DNA of 64,000 bases from VAZQ01 sp963725185 (GCA_963725185.1 CAVRXO010000002.1:496001-560000), one strand, 5' to 3'; shown: positions 10,123-18,551, counted from the first letter of the stretch. Numbers and translations are program-made. The notes: generated by a model not told the origin, from the letters alone.

Positions 10123-11361
10123 TCACCTCGAGGGTGCCGCAAGCGAATGCTCGAGGAAGAAGCGCAGCATCTCCCGCGTCGCGTCCGGTCCGCGCGGATC
10201 GGTGTAGGAGCCGGCGGGGCTGCCTCCCGACCAGGCGTGTCCGGCGCCATGAATGTCCCAGCGCTCGAGGATCGCCCGCCCGCTCGCGTCGGAATGGATG
10301 CTGCGCGTATAGGCATGTCCGCCGGCTATCCGGCCGCGCTGCACTTGCTTTTGCAGGCGCGCGGCCCGTAGCGACTGCGCCATGACATGATCGCCGTTGC
10401 GGGGATGCACCGTGGTGTCGCGGTCGCCATGAAAAACGATGGTTGGGACGGCCGGCCCGTCGCGCAAAGCCGCCGGAATGTCGCCGGACCCTGACGTCGC
10501 TGCGAGGTCACCCTGCCGCATCGCGACGAGCGCAGACGGAAGGTCGCTGGCAGCCCCGCAGGCGAGGCCGGAATGCACGCCAACGGCCGCGTACAAATCG
10601 GGGTAAGTTGCCCCCATGACGACGGCGGCGGCCGCTCCGGCCGATAGTCCGCCAATGTAGACGCGCCGCGGGTCCACCGAATAGTCGCGCATGACCTGAC
10701 GGGTGATGCCGGCGATCAGCGAAGGTTCGCCTTGGTCGCGCCGCTGGTCGGTCGGCCGAAACCAGTTCCAGCACTTCGCCGGGTTGGCATCGCTCGGCTG
10801 CGCCGGATAGACCACCAGGCAGGTCTCTTCTTCGGCGAGCACGTTCATGCGTGTGCCGGCGGCGAAATCGTCAGGCGATTGCGAGCAGCCGTGCAGCATC
10901 ACGACCAAAGGAAGCGCCTGCCCCCGATAGCGGCTGGGGATGTAGAGCTTGTAAGCACGGCTTCCCGCCCGGTTGCTGTAGGTCGCTGCGATGAACTTTC
11001 CGCCCGCCGGCACGATGTCCGGCGTGGACCGCGGGGCGGGCTGCCGCAAGGCCTGTAATCCGGGCCCCGAGCCGCGCGCGACGTGTTGGAGCAAATCGCG
11101 CAGCGCGTTGGTCATGCGCGGCCGCGGCGATGTGGCGGCGTTCAAGAGCGGACGCTCCGTCTCGCTGGTCTCGGATTCCACGTCGATCGTGGCGGGTTTG
11201 CGTTCGTCGGGAGCGAGGTCACCGGGGCCGCCGAAGATTCTGTCCGGGGCGTGCGCGCCTCCAAGCATGCGCCGGATGAGCGACGTGGCTTCGGCGAGCC
11301 GGCCCGTGCGCGTGAGACGCGCGGCTTCGACCATCTTGTCCGGATCAGGCATGTCATTCAT
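10123..11361 (-). CDS. PHB depolymerase family esterase (alpha/beta hydrolase)
   Basis: A 412-residue alpha/beta hydrolase of the extracellular PHB-depolymerase/feruloyl-esterase group (PF10503). Residues 1-110 are a polar, Pro-rich leader without a clear signal peptide. The fold starts near YKLYIPSRYRG, with the oxyanion motif MLHGCSQSPDDFAAGTRMN. The nucleophile lies in YIGGLSAGAAA (about S240), the acid in FHGDRDTTVHP and the histidine in IHGAGHAWSGG. Lacking a signal, it could act on intracellular polyester or short esters. A ribbon-helix-helix regulator gene lies 101 bases upstream on the same strand and probably shares its transcript. AGGAAGG precedes the ATG at 11361. Confidence 0.88.
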   Translation of the reverse strand: MNDMPDPDKMVEAARLTRTGRLAEATSLIRRMLGGAHAPDRIFGGPGDLAPDERKPATIDVESETSETERPLLNAATSPRPRMTNALRDLLQHVARGSGPGLQALRQPAPRSTPDIVPAGGKFIAATYSNRAGSRAYKLYIPSRYRGQALPLVVMLHGCSQSPDDFAAGTRMNVLAEEETCLVVYPAQPSDANPAKCWNWFRPTDQRRDQGEPSLIAGITRQVMRDYSVDPRRVYIGGLSAGAAAAVVMGATYPDLYAAVGVHSGLACGAASDLPSALVAMRQGDLAATSGSGDIPAALRDGPAVPTIVFHGDRDTTVHPRNGDHVMAQSLRAARLQKQVQRGRIAGGHAYTRSIHSDASGRAILERWDIHGAGHAWSGGSPAGSYTDPRGPDATREMLRFFLEHSLAAPSR

Positions 11362-11462
11362 GAAGCGAAAACCTTCCTTTGCTCGGCGACGCGACGAGCG
11401 CGCGTCCGAGGAGCCCAGTTCGATCGGTGTGACTGTTTCCCAGATCCGATACGCCTCACCCG

Positions 11463-11891
11463 TCAGCGCATCCGGTCGGCGAGAGCGGCCTTGACGGCCG
11501 GGCTGGCGCGCAACGCCCCGAGCACGACGATCGACGCGATCGTCGCGCGCGCAAGCTCGGGGGTGACATCCGAGGCGATGGTGGCAAGCCCCAGCACTTG
11601 GATATGCAGCATCTCTCCGGCTCGACGCGCCGCTTCGAGATCTTCGCCGCTAAAGTGCCGCAGACCCAGGTCCAAGCTCTTTCGGACCGTTGCCTGCTTG
11701 ACCACGTCGGCGTGACGCTCGAGCTGGTTGCGGATTGCGGTGCGGATGAAATCAGTCCGGTTCGAATAAAAACCCTCCTCGACCATGAGGTCGATATGGC
11801 CAAGGTCGACGTAGCCGAGCGTGATCGTGATTTTCTCGCTATCGCTTGGCTTGGGTCGTAGCTGTTGCACGTTCTCGGACATCCCTGCCAT
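11463..11891 (-). CDS. CopG-like ribbon-helix-helix regulator
   Basis: A 142-residue protein whose first part is a ribbon-helix-helix module: the strand ITITLGYVDLGHIDLMVEEG followed by FYSNRTDFIRTAIRNQLERH is the typical beta-helix-helix layout for DNA binding as a dimer of dimers. The C-terminal 80 residues are helical and Ala-rich, perhaps for oligomerisation. It is directly upstream of the esterase gene on the same strand. A nested palindrome at 11892-11921 abuts the start, as expected for an autoregulated gene. The start could be ATG 11891 (MAGMSENV) or ATG 11882. The ligand, if any, is unknown. Confidence 0.78.
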   Translation of the reverse strand: MAGMSENVQQLRPKPSDSEKITITLGYVDLGHIDLMVEEGFYSNRTDFIRTAIRNQLERHADVVKQATVRKSLDLGLRHFSGEDLEAARRAGEMLHIQVLGLATIASDVTPELARATIASIVVLGALRASPAVKAALADRMR

Positions 11892-11921
11892 CCATATACC
11901 ATCTTGATGGATGGCATATGG
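11892..11921. promoter_or_regulatory. Candidate operator of the ribbon-helix-helix gene
   Basis: Nested inverted repeats immediately before the CopG-like start: outer arms CCATAT (11892-11897) and ATATGG (11916-11921), inner arms CCATC (11899-11903) and GATGG (11906-11910). The motif GGATGGC also recurs as a direct repeat. Proteins of this class bind short symmetric repeats at their own promoters, so autoregulation is inferred. Confidence 0.4.
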
Positions 11922-11970
11922 ATGGCAGCGACCGGATCTTTCAAGGGGGCGGGCCCCCCGGATTGCCTCG

Positions 11971-12074
11971 TAGGGCGCAATCGCTTTATTGCGCCAAACA
12001 AACGCGCCTCATTCCGCAGCTTCGCTTAGTGGAAATACAGATCGCGTAAGGCGCAATAAAGCGATTGCGCCCTA
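11971..12074. repeat. Palindromic repeat, GCAATCGCTTTATTGC family, copy 1
   Basis: Two 25-base inverted arms (11971-11995 and 12050-12074), each containing GCAATCGCTTTATTGC or its complement and ending in TAGGGCGC, flank a 54-base interior. The element lies between two genes on the same strand. The same arms recur at 16730-16831 and, in tandem, at 44353-44631, so this is a dispersed REP-like family. Confidence 0.85.
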
Positions 12075-12083
12075 CAGCCCTTC

Positions 12084-13740
12084 TCAGAAAATCAGCAGCG
12101 CGCTCTTCAGCGTGATCCACACGCCCCAGGCCAGCGGAATCCCGACAAAGGCCCAGAACAAGGCGGCGTTGAGATCGAGCCCGCCCTTGCCGATGCCGAA
12201 CGAGCCGCTCGGCCCCGGCCCTGCCCCGGTCCCGCCTTGCGCCTGCAGCTTGGCGACCTCTTCGGGCTTCATGAACCAGTGATCGGCCAGCGGCCTGACC
12301 AGCATGTTGCATATCAGGCCGAGAACCAGCATTCCGGCCAGGATATACATCGTGAAATCGTAGACGGAATCGCGCGGCACGCCGGCCGCGATCTGCGCCT
12401 CGCGAATGTAGTTCACGACCACCGGCCCGATGATGCCCGCGGTCGACCACGCGGTGAGCAAGCGGCCGTGAATGGCGCCCACGAACTGGGTGCCGAAGAT
12501 GTCGGCAAGGTAGGCCGGAACGGTGGCGAAGCCGCCGCCATACATCGACAGAATGACGCAGAAGATGGCGACGAACAGCGCCTTGCTGCCGATATGCGCC
12601 GCCCACGGCGCTGTCGCATAGAGCGCGATCCCAAGCAGGAAGAAGGTGTAATACGTGTTCTTGCGTCCGATGTAATCGGACAACGATGCCCAGAAGAAGC
12701 GGCCGCCGATGTTGAACAGGGAGATGAGGCCGGTGAAGCCGGCCGCAATGGCCGCGATGGCGGCGCGCTGGCTGTCGTCGAGCTGAAGGAACGGGAGCTC
12801 CGGATGGCCGATCAACGATCCGCCGAAGATCTCCTGCAGCATCGGCGAGGCCATCCCGATCACGCCGATGCCCGCGCTGACATTGAGACAGAGCACCGCC
12901 CAGATCAACCAGAACTGCGGTGTCTTGTGGGCGTCCCTGAGATGGACGTTTTTCTGCGTGATCATCGCATTGGCGCTGGCGGGAGGCGTCCAGCCGTCGG
13001 GGCGCCAACCGCCCGGCGGCACGCGATACCCGAACGCTCCGACCAGCATGAACACGAAATAGATCGCACCCATTGCGATAAAGGTCTGCCACACGCCGAC
13101 CGAGGTCGGCGTCCGAAATACGTTCATCAAGAGGTCGGCGAGCGGCGCGCCGATCATCGCACCGCCGCCGAAGCCCATGATCGCCATGCCGGTCGCCATG
13201 CCGCGACGATCCGGGAACCATTTGACCAGGGTGGAAACCGGCGAGATGTAGCCGAGGCCGAGCCCGATGCCGCCGATCACGCCCGAGCCGAGCCACAGCA
13301 TCCAGAGCTGATGGAGGATGACGCCGACCGCCGAGATAACAAGTCCGCCGCACCAGCACAGCGCCGCCACCACGCCGGCCTTGCGCGGACCGACGCGCTC
13401 GAGCCACCCGCCCCAAAGCGCGGCCGACGATCCGAGGACGACGAAGAACAGCGTGAACATCCAGCCGAGGCTTGAAATCCGCCAATCGCAGCGTCGTCGT
13501 GAACAGCTCGCCCACGAGCGTCAGATCGTCGCAGGAATTCGATTTGGTGATGCCGATCGCGTGCGACAGCGGCAGCCAGAACACGCTGAAGCCGTAGGCC
13601 ATGCCGATGCAAAGATGGATGCAAAGCGCCGCCGGCGGCACCAGCCAGCGATTGAAGCCCGGTTTGGCAATGATCCTCTCGCGGTCGAGAAGTCCCGGTG
13701 CGGAGCCGACAAGCCCCCCGGCCTGTTCGATCGTTGCCAT
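12084..13740 (-). CDS. MFS transporter, oxalate/formate antiporter (OFA) type, one frameshift
   Basis: Twelve-helix major facilitator protein of about 551 residues resembling OFA-family carriers. The ATG at 13740 (MATIEQAGGLVGSAP) has GGAGAA five bases upstream. The first helix is IHLCIGMAYGFSVFWLPLSH. The frame is lost near 13491, where one extra base separates GELFTTT from DWRISSLGWMFTLFFVV; after that it is open to 12084. Recognisable parts are LERVGPRKAG (loop 2-3), VKWFPDRRGMATGMAIMGFG and GRFFWASLSDYIGRKNTYY. The span is 3n+1. The C-terminus has a Gly/Pro linker and one more predicted helix. Substrate is unknown; related carriers move monocarboxylates. Confidence 0.87.
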
Positions 13741-14178
13741 CGCGCTTCTCCTATCCGGAGCGTTTCCACGGTTCAGCGCCCCTATCTGGGGCGTCGTTGT
13801 TGCTTGTTGTTCAGCTCTTTAATTCGCCTTCTCCAGCCGGGTGCCGGTTGGTAGCGAGCGAGGTTCGAAGCCGCCAGCTTCGATCATGATCAACAATCAG
13901 TAACCTATATGCAAATCCAAATATTGCTGCAAGTCTGCGCGGCTTGATGACGACGTGCTCACCGCATCGATTTGCAAGCCGAATGCGAGGTGATTGCCGC
14001 CCGGCTATTGCGTCAAGGAACTCATTGTCGCCGCTTATGTTGCAATGCGGCAGAGGTGGTCGAGCACGGAAGCGGCGCAAACACACTGATGCTCCGTGCG
14101 GGCATGACGACAACGAGATCCCGGGGTCATATCCCCTAGGTCACCCCCCTTTCCACCGGGCCGGAGCTGTGCCAAACT
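13741..14178. other. Intergenic region with relatively AT-rich core
   Basis: About 440 bases with no supported gene. The segment 13885-13930 is distinctly AT-richer than its surroundings, which would suit divergent promoters for the MFS gene and for the molybdate locus. GATCATGATC near 13882 is a self-complementary decamer. No RNA gene is recognised. Confidence 0.4.
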
Positions 14179-14202
14179 CGCTATAGCCAAAAGAATATAA
14201 CG
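14179..14202 (+). promoter_or_regulatory. Putative molybdate (ModE-type) box upstream of the DUF2325 gene
   Basis: CGCTATAG (14179-14186), eight bases, then ATATAACG (14195-14202). This closely fits the ModE consensus known from E. coli (CGCTATATA, spacer, TATATAACG). It ends at the ribosome site of the DUF2325 gene, a position suited to repression, or to a start further downstream. Similar boxes lie at 16095-16118 and, half conserved, at 17668-17691. Confidence 0.65.
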
Positions 14203-14213
14203 AGGATCGGCCG

Positions 14214-15533
14214 GTGCCGGCGCCAGGGACGCAGTTGTTGACGAACGTGTTCGATCCCGGCGACGCGAGGTTGCCGTGGGCGGCGGGCGCCGGGCATTCG
14301 ACGATGACGTCAGCCGTGTCGTCGGGTCACGATGCGGCCGCCAAGCTGTCGCCGCCCTCGAAGCGGCGCACTCAGATCTGGGAGCTGCATCAAAGCCTGC
14401 ATTGCTCGATCATCGGGACCTGCCTGTCGAGCGGGGAGCTGCGGCGATTGCTGGTGCGGCTGAAGGTCGAGGGCGCGCAGACCGCCGACGACCACGAGCT
14501 GCATGTGGCGGGCGTCTTGCTCGCCGGCCGCTCCAAGGCGGGAGCCAAGCATCTTCAAAAGGCGCTCGATCGGCGCCACCCGCGTTCGCTCAGCCAATTC
14601 TCCAAGGCCAAGGATGCGGCGGCGCTCTCGGCGCTCTGGGAGGAGGCGCTTGCGCGTGGCGACATTCCCGGCGCCTACTGGGCCCTGCTCACCCATCCGG
14701 CGGCAACCGACACATTGGTGAAGGACGTGTTCGGCAAGGTGCACATGCTGTCGCACCTGGTCGGCGCCGCAAACCGGGCCGATATCCGCCGGTTGCGCCA
14801 ATTGGAGGAAGAGAACGAGGCCTTGGCAGCCAAGCTGGAGCGGCAACAACGGCAGTTGCGCGACGGCTTCACCAGCCGCGACGAGTCCATCCGGCGGCTC
14901 AATGGCATGCTTGCCAGGGCGCTCGGCCAGGAGGCCACGGGGCCCGCGCTCGAGGCCACCGAAGACGCAAGAACGCTGAAGGACGCGCTCGCCGAGCTGG
15001 ACAAGCGTTTGGCGCACGAAACGAGCCGCCGCCTGCGCCTCGAGCAGCGGCTTGCGAGCGCTTCCGCTTCCCTCAACGATGCCGACCGCGCCCGTCGCTG
15101 CGCGGAGAGCGAGCTTGATGCGCTTCAACGAGAGCTGGCGGCGTTGGAGGTCCGGATACGCGCGCCGTCGCAAGCGGACGAGGCCGCCACCTTCGACGGG
15201 CTCGATCTCCACGGGCTGACCGTCCTCTATGTCGGCGGCCGCGCCAACCAGGCGCCGCAGCTCAAAGGCCTGGTCGAGAGCACCAAGGGCCGCTTCCTGC
15301 ATCATGACGGCGGCATCGAGCACAATCCGGCATTGCTGCCGGGCCTGGTGAGCCGGGCCGACATCGCGGTATTTCCGGTCGACTGCGTCAGCCACGATGC
15401 CGCCGCTGCGGTCAAGCGAGCATGCCGCCAGCTGGGGAAACAGTACCTGCCGCTGCGAACCTCGAGCCTCGCCTGCCTGCTCTCGGGTCTTTCGGCGATG
15501 CAAGCCGGCCAGGTATCGGCGGCGCCCGCATAG
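14214..15533 (+). CDS. DUF2325 domain protein with coiled coil
   Basis: A 439-residue cytosolic protein of unknown function. Residues 1-50 are variable, 50-190 helical, and about 190-310 a long coiled coil (LRQLEEENEALAAKLERQQ and later Leu/Arg heptads). The C-terminal 100 residues match DUF2325 (PF10087): VLYVGGRANQAPQLKGLVE, FLHHDGGIEHNPALLPGLV, VFPVDCVSHDAAAAVKRACR and KQYLPLRTSSLACLL. The conserved HHDGG and PVDCVSH residues look like a metal or ligand site. GTG 14214 has GAGGA seven bases upstream; ATG 14304 is an alternative. The molybdate box before it and the ModE-like gene after it tie it to molybdenum homeostasis by inference only. Confidence 0.85.
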   Translation: MPAPGTQLLTNVFDPGDARLPWAAGAGHSTMTSAVSSGHDAAAKLSPPSKRRTQIWELHQSLHCSIIGTCLSSGELRRLLVRLKVEGAQTADDHELHVAGVLLAGRSKAGAKHLQKALDRRHPRSLSQFSKAKDAAALSALWEEALARGDIPGAYWALLTHPAATDTLVKDVFGKVHMLSHLVGAANRADIRRLRQLEEENEALAAKLERQQRQLRDGFTSRDESIRRLNGMLARALGQEATGPALEATEDARTLKDALAELDKRLAHETSRRLRLEQRLASASASLNDADRARRCAESELDALQRELAALEVRIRAPSQADEAATFDGLDLHGLTVLYVGGRANQAPQLKGLVESTKGRFLHHDGGIEHNPALLPGLVSRADIAVFPVDCVSHDAAAAVKRACRQLGKQYLPLRTSSLACLLSGLSAMQAGQVSAAPA

Positions 15534-15560
15534 CAATCGCGATGTGCTTACGGACCTGTT

Positions 15561-15599
15561 ACCAACCCTTTGCCTATGGGTGCAAACAGCAGGGTTGGT
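15561..15599 (+). promoter_or_regulatory. Inverted repeat between DUF2325 and ModE genes
   Basis: ACCAACCCT (15561-15569) and AGGGTTGGT (15591-15599) form a perfect nine-pair stem around a 21-base loop, 34 bases before the ModE-like start. It could be an operator or an attenuator-like hairpin. No U-run follows, so a simple terminator is unlikely. Confidence 0.4.
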
Positions 15600-15632
15600 G
15601 ATAGACTGCTGCGGCATCATGCGAGGTGACCA

Positions 15633-16034
15633 ATGGGCGGGGTCCGTTTGACGTTGCGGGTCGACTTCGGAACCGATCGGGCGATCGGACCCGGAAAAGT
15701 GCTGCTGTTGGAGGCGATCAGAGACACCGGCTCGATCTCGCAGGCCGGCCGATCGCTCGGAATGTCCTATCGGCGGGCGTGGCTTCTGGTCGACGACATG
15801 AACCGATGCTTCCGCGAGCCCGTGGTCACCGCGCAGCCCGGCGGCGCCCAAGGCGGCGGAGCGGCACTGACCGCATTCGGCGAGCGGGTCGTGCAAAAAT
15901 ACCGGACCATCGAAACGCAGGCGACCGCCGCGGCCAAGCCGCAGCTGCACGACCTAGAGGCAGCCTTGCGCTCGTTGCCGCGCCGCAGCCACAAGCCGCG
16001 CAAGACTTCGATCCGCGCCGGAACCGCAAGATAG
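15633..16034 (+). CDS. ModE-like winged-helix regulator, DNA-binding domain only
   Basis: A 133-residue protein matching the N-terminal domain of ModE: LTLRVDFGTDRAIGPGKVLL, EAIRDTGSISQAGRSLGMSY (the helix-turn-helix), YRRAWLLVDDMNRCF and GGGAALTAFGERVVQKYR. ModE of E. coli continues with a di-Mop molybdate-binding domain; here the protein stops after a short basic tail (RRSHKPRKTSIRAG). It either senses nothing directly or gets its ligand signal in trans, for example from the single Mop protein encoded 2.5 kb downstream. It probably binds the CGCTATAT-type boxes of this locus. Start ATG at 15633 follows GAGGTGACC. Confidence 0.9.
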   Translation: MGGVRLTLRVDFGTDRAIGPGKVLLLEAIRDTGSISQAGRSLGMSYRRAWLLVDDMNRCFREPVVTAQPGGAQGGGAALTAFGERVVQKYRTIETQATAAAKPQLHDLEAALRSLPRRSHKPRKTSIRAGTAR

Positions 16035-16094
16035 CGCTTTTGGCAAAGCGCGCGGTCGGCGACCGCCGGGCCCAAGGACCTGCTTGCTGCCCTC

Positions 16095-16118
16095 CGCAAT
16101 ATCTGATTGAATATAGCG
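16095..16118 (+). promoter_or_regulatory. Putative molybdate (ModE-type) box upstream of the DUF2478 gene
   Basis: CGCAATAT (16095-16102), eight bases, then ATATAGCG (16111-16118), whose complement is CGCTATAT. It has the same 8-8-8 layout as the box at 14179 and lies 33 bases before the ATG of the DUF2478 gene. The match to the ModE consensus is read from sequence; binding is inferred. Confidence 0.65.
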
Positions 16119-16151
16119 AGATCCGCTGCGCGATATGGTCAGACCGTCGCC

Positions 16152-16721
16152 ATGGGATACGCAATCGCAGAGTTCGACGCGCAATGCGACCTCGCGGCGC
16201 TGGTCTATGGCCAGCCGGACGAGCCGGATCGCCTGTTGCGGGAGTTCGTGCAGGATCTCACGAACCGTGGATATCGGGTCGCCGGCCTGGTCCAGACCCG
16301 ACTTGATGATGGTCGAGCCGCCGTCTCGGTATTGCCGAGCGGCGAGACGATTCCGCTCGCGCAAAAGCCCGCCGCAGTCTCGAGTTCCCGCCGCGAGCCC
16401 TGCGACCTGGCGCAAGCGGCGGCGCGCATCGACGCCTTGATCGAGTCGGGCGCCGACCTCGTGATCATCAATCGGTTCGGCAAGCTCGAAGCACAAGGGA
16501 ACGGGCTGGTCGATGAGATCGCACGCGCGCTCAGCTTCGACATACCGGTGGTTGTTGCCGTTCCCGAGTTCCGTTTTGCGGAATGGCTGTCGTTCTGCCG
16601 AGGGATGGGAGTCAAATTGCCGTGCCGAAACGGCAGCCTGCAGAGCTGGTGGAGCGCGATGATCGTCGGCGAGCCGCGCTCGGGGCAGCGGCACGCGAGC
16701 GTCTGCGAGCTGTCGAAATGA
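16152..16721 (+). CDS. DUF2478 family protein
   Basis: A 189-residue protein matching DUF2478 (PF10649), a family of unknown function that I recall occurring with molybdenum genes in alphaproteobacteria. It resembles a nucleotide-binding alpha/beta fold without a classical P-loop: AALVYGQPDEPDRLL, LTNRGYRVAGLVQTRL, ARIDALIESGADLVIINRFG (an NRFG-type turn), EAQGNGLVDEIARAL and IPVVVAVPEFRFAEWLSF. ATG 16152 (MGYAIAEFD) is preferred over an upstream TTG at 16107, which would lie inside the molybdate box. Position between ModE-like and ModA genes supports a role in Mo uptake or cofactor handling, by inference. Confidence 0.85.
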   Translation: MGYAIAEFDAQCDLAALVYGQPDEPDRLLREFVQDLTNRGYRVAGLVQTRLDDGRAAVSVLPSGETIPLAQKPAAVSSSRREPCDLAQAAARIDALIESGADLVIINRFGKLEAQGNGLVDEIARALSFDIPVVVAVPEFRFAEWLSFCRGMGVKLPCRNGSLQSWWSAMIVGEPRSGQRHASVCELSK

Positions 16722-16729
16722 CGCCGCCG

Positions 16730-16831
16730 TAGGGCGCGATCGCTTTTTTGCGCCGCTCCGCCAAGTCCCTTCCTACGATGGTTAAGAGTGTGCGGCCCGA
16801 CCGATTGGCGCAATAAAGCGATTGCGCCCTA
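16730..16831. repeat. Palindromic repeat, GCAATCGCTTTATTGC family, copy 2
   Basis: Inverted arms at 16730-16754 (slightly diverged, with a run of six T) and 16807-16831 (intact) flank about 52 bases. It lies between the convergent ends of the DUF2478 and modA genes, where it could fold into a bidirectional terminator-like structure. Confidence 0.8.
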
Positions 16832-16849
16832 CGGGTGCCCGGTGCGGCG

Positions 16850-17638
16850 TTATTGCAGGACGACGAAGCCCTGCTTCTCGAATGCAGGTCTGGCTGCCGG
16901 CGATTTCAGAAAGCCGGCAAAGGCACCGGCGCCCGGATTGGTCGAGGCCGTCGTCACGGCGATCGGGTAGATGATGGGAGGGTGGGTCGATTCCGGGAAT
17001 GCGCCGACGATCTTGACGTCCTTATCGGCCGCCGCGTCGGTCTGATAGACGATGCCCAGCGGGGCCTCGCCGCGCGCGACCAGGAGCAAGGTGGCGCGAA
17101 CATCCTGGGCCGGAGCGACCTTGCTTGACACCGACGACCACACACCGAGAGCCTCGAGCGCGGCCTTGCCGTATTTGCCGGCCGGGACCGACGCCGGATC
17201 CGCCATCGCCAAGCGCTCATTGCCGAGCGCCTGCGCCAGCGGGAAATTCGGCGCGATGGTGAGATTAATACGGCTGTCGGCCGGCGCGATGAGAACCAGC
17301 TTGTTGCCGAGCAGATTGAATCTTGTCTCCGGCTTGATGAGCTTGCGCTCGGCCACGTAATCCATCCAGTCGAGGTCGGCGGAGATGAAAATATCGGCTG
17401 GGGCTGCGTTCTCGATCTGCTTGGCAAGCGTCGAGCTTGCCCCGTAGGAGGCCACGACCTTGCGGCCGGTATCGTGCAGATATTGGGCGTCGGCATCGTC
17501 CAAGGCGTTCTTGAGGCTCGCAGCAGCAAACACCAGGAGATCGCGTTCCTGAGCATGCGCGCCGGCGCTCCACGGCGCGGTGAATGCGATCGCTGCCGCG
17601 ACCAGCACAAAGCGGACGGCACCAAGATATTTCGCCAT
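16850..17638 (-). CDS. modA: Molybdate ABC transporter substrate-binding protein ModA
   Basis: Periplasmic high-affinity molybdate or tungstate receptor, 262 residues. The Sec signal (LGAVRFVLVAAAIAFTAPWS) is cut near AHA|QERDL. Family signatures are LLVFAAASLKNALDDADAQY, KVVASYGASSTLAKQIENAA, PADIFISADLDWMDYVAER, the oxyanion-site region LAMADPASVPAGKYGKAALE and GEAPLGIVYQTDAAAD. ATG 17638 has GGAAAGG seven bases upstream; a longer start at 17659 is less likely. No modB or modC lies beside it, so it must work with components encoded elsewhere. The divergent region upstream holds a CGCTATAT half-box. Confidence 0.95.
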   Translation of the reverse strand: MAKYLGAVRFVLVAAAIAFTAPWSAGAHAQERDLLVFAAASLKNALDDADAQYLHDTGRKVVASYGASSTLAKQIENAAPADIFISADLDWMDYVAERKLIKPETRFNLLGNKLVLIAPADSRINLTIAPNFPLAQALGNERLAMADPASVPAGKYGKAALEALGVWSSVSSKVAPAQDVRATLLLVARGEAPLGIVYQTDAAADKDVKIVGAFPESTHPPIIYPIAVTTASTNPGAGAFAGFLKSPAARPAFEKQGFVVLQ

Positions 17639-17667
17639 TGCACAGCCTTTCCATGGCATTGCGATTT

Positions 17668-17691
17668 CGCTATATTTGATGGAATACGTCC
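17668..17691 (-). promoter_or_regulatory. Partial molybdate box in the modA/methyltransferase divergent region
   Basis: A perfect half-site CGCTATAT (17668-17675), then eight bases and a degenerate second half (ATACG at 17684-17688). It lies 30 bases upstream of modA and 25 bases before the methyltransferase gene, so one site could affect both. The weak second arm lowers confidence. Confidence 0.45.
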
Positions 17692-17715
17692 CCGTGTAAA
17701 GGGGCCCGGAGGCTC

Positions 17716-18522
17716 ATGCCGGCGCAGTCGACCTACTACGCGAGCGATGGCGCGGCCTACGAGCTGTTCCTGGGCCGGTGGACGAAGCGCCTTGCCGCTC
17801 CGCTCATCGATTTCGCGGGATTCTCCTCCACGGGTGACTTGCTGGATGTCGGTACCGGAACCGGCAGCCTCGCCTTCGCCATGGCGTCTCGCTGGCCCGA
17901 ACGAAGAATTCTCGGAATTGATATCGCCAAACCCTACATCGCTCACGCGCAGTCCCAAGCGGTAGGCGCTTCGCCGGGTTTCCAGCTGGGTGACTGCACC
18001 AGGCTGTGCTATCAGGACAAATCCTTCGCCGGGGTGGCTGCGCAGTTGGTCCTCAATTTCGTGCCGGAGCCGCTCGGTGCCGTCGGCGAGATGCGACGCG
18101 TCGCAAAGTCCGATGGGGTCGTGGTGGCCGCAGTGTGGGATTTTCGCGGCGGTCTCGTCTACCAACGGCTGTTCTGGGACACGGCGGCCGGAATTGATCC
18201 GCAGGCCGGCATTGCGCGCGACCGGCTTTTCTCCACCCCGCTGGCGCTGCCCGACGGCTTGCCCATACTGTTCGAGCAAGCCGGCTTAAATCGGATCCAG
18301 CGAAGCTCGATCACGATCCGCATGGACTATGCGAATTTCGAGGATTATTGGCGGCCTCTTCTCGGCGGCCAAGGTCCGGTCGGGACATATGTCGCCAAGT
18401 TGTCACCCAAGCTGCGCGGCCGCATCGAGGAGGCGGTCAGGCGTGCCTATTGCTCCGGCGCGCCCGATGGCGAGCGATCGCTGACAGCGACCGCGTGGGC
18501 GGTTCGTGGTACTGTTCCTTAG
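17716..18522 (+). CDS. Class I SAM-dependent methyltransferase
   Basis: A 268-residue soluble methyltransferase of the UbiE/type-11 sort. The SAM-binding motif I is LLDVGTGTGSLAFAMA (about residues 42-57), motif II ILGIDIAKPYIAHAQ, followed by GDCTRLCYQDKSFAGVAAQL and MRRVAKSDGVVVAAVWDFRG (motif III region). CGGAGG lies just before the ATG at 17716. The substrate is not evident. It is embedded in the molybdate locus, 29 bases before mop, on what looks like one transcript with mop and the MolA-like gene; whether it acts in molybdenum metabolism is unknown. Confidence 0.88.
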   Translation: MPAQSTYYASDGAAYELFLGRWTKRLAAPLIDFAGFSSTGDLLDVGTGTGSLAFAMASRWPERRILGIDIAKPYIAHAQSQAVGASPGFQLGDCTRLCYQDKSFAGVAAQLVLNFVPEPLGAVGEMRRVAKSDGVVVAAVWDFRGGLVYQRLFWDTAAGIDPQAGIARDRLFSTPLALPDGLPILFEQAGLNRIQRSSITIRMDYANFEDYWRPLLGGQGPVGTYVAKLSPKLRGRIEEAVRRAYCSGAPDGERSLTATAWAVRGTVP

Positions 18523-18551
18523 GCTCATCGCAACCCTGAAAGGAGATCGTC

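Noticed and set aside
12237..13475. 412-codon plus-strand open frame antisense to the MFS gene
   Set aside because: His/Arg/Asp-rich composition typical of antisense frames in high-GC genes; no motif and no ribosome site.
15534..15632. Molybdenum-cofactor riboswitch before the ModE-like gene
   Set aside because: The 99-base gap is too short and lacks the multi-stem fold of that riboswitch; only a simple nine-pair stem is present.
14310..15950. 546-codon minus-strand frame across the DUF2325 and ModE-like genes
   Set aside because: It spans two recognisable genes on the other strand and its sequence shows no domain.
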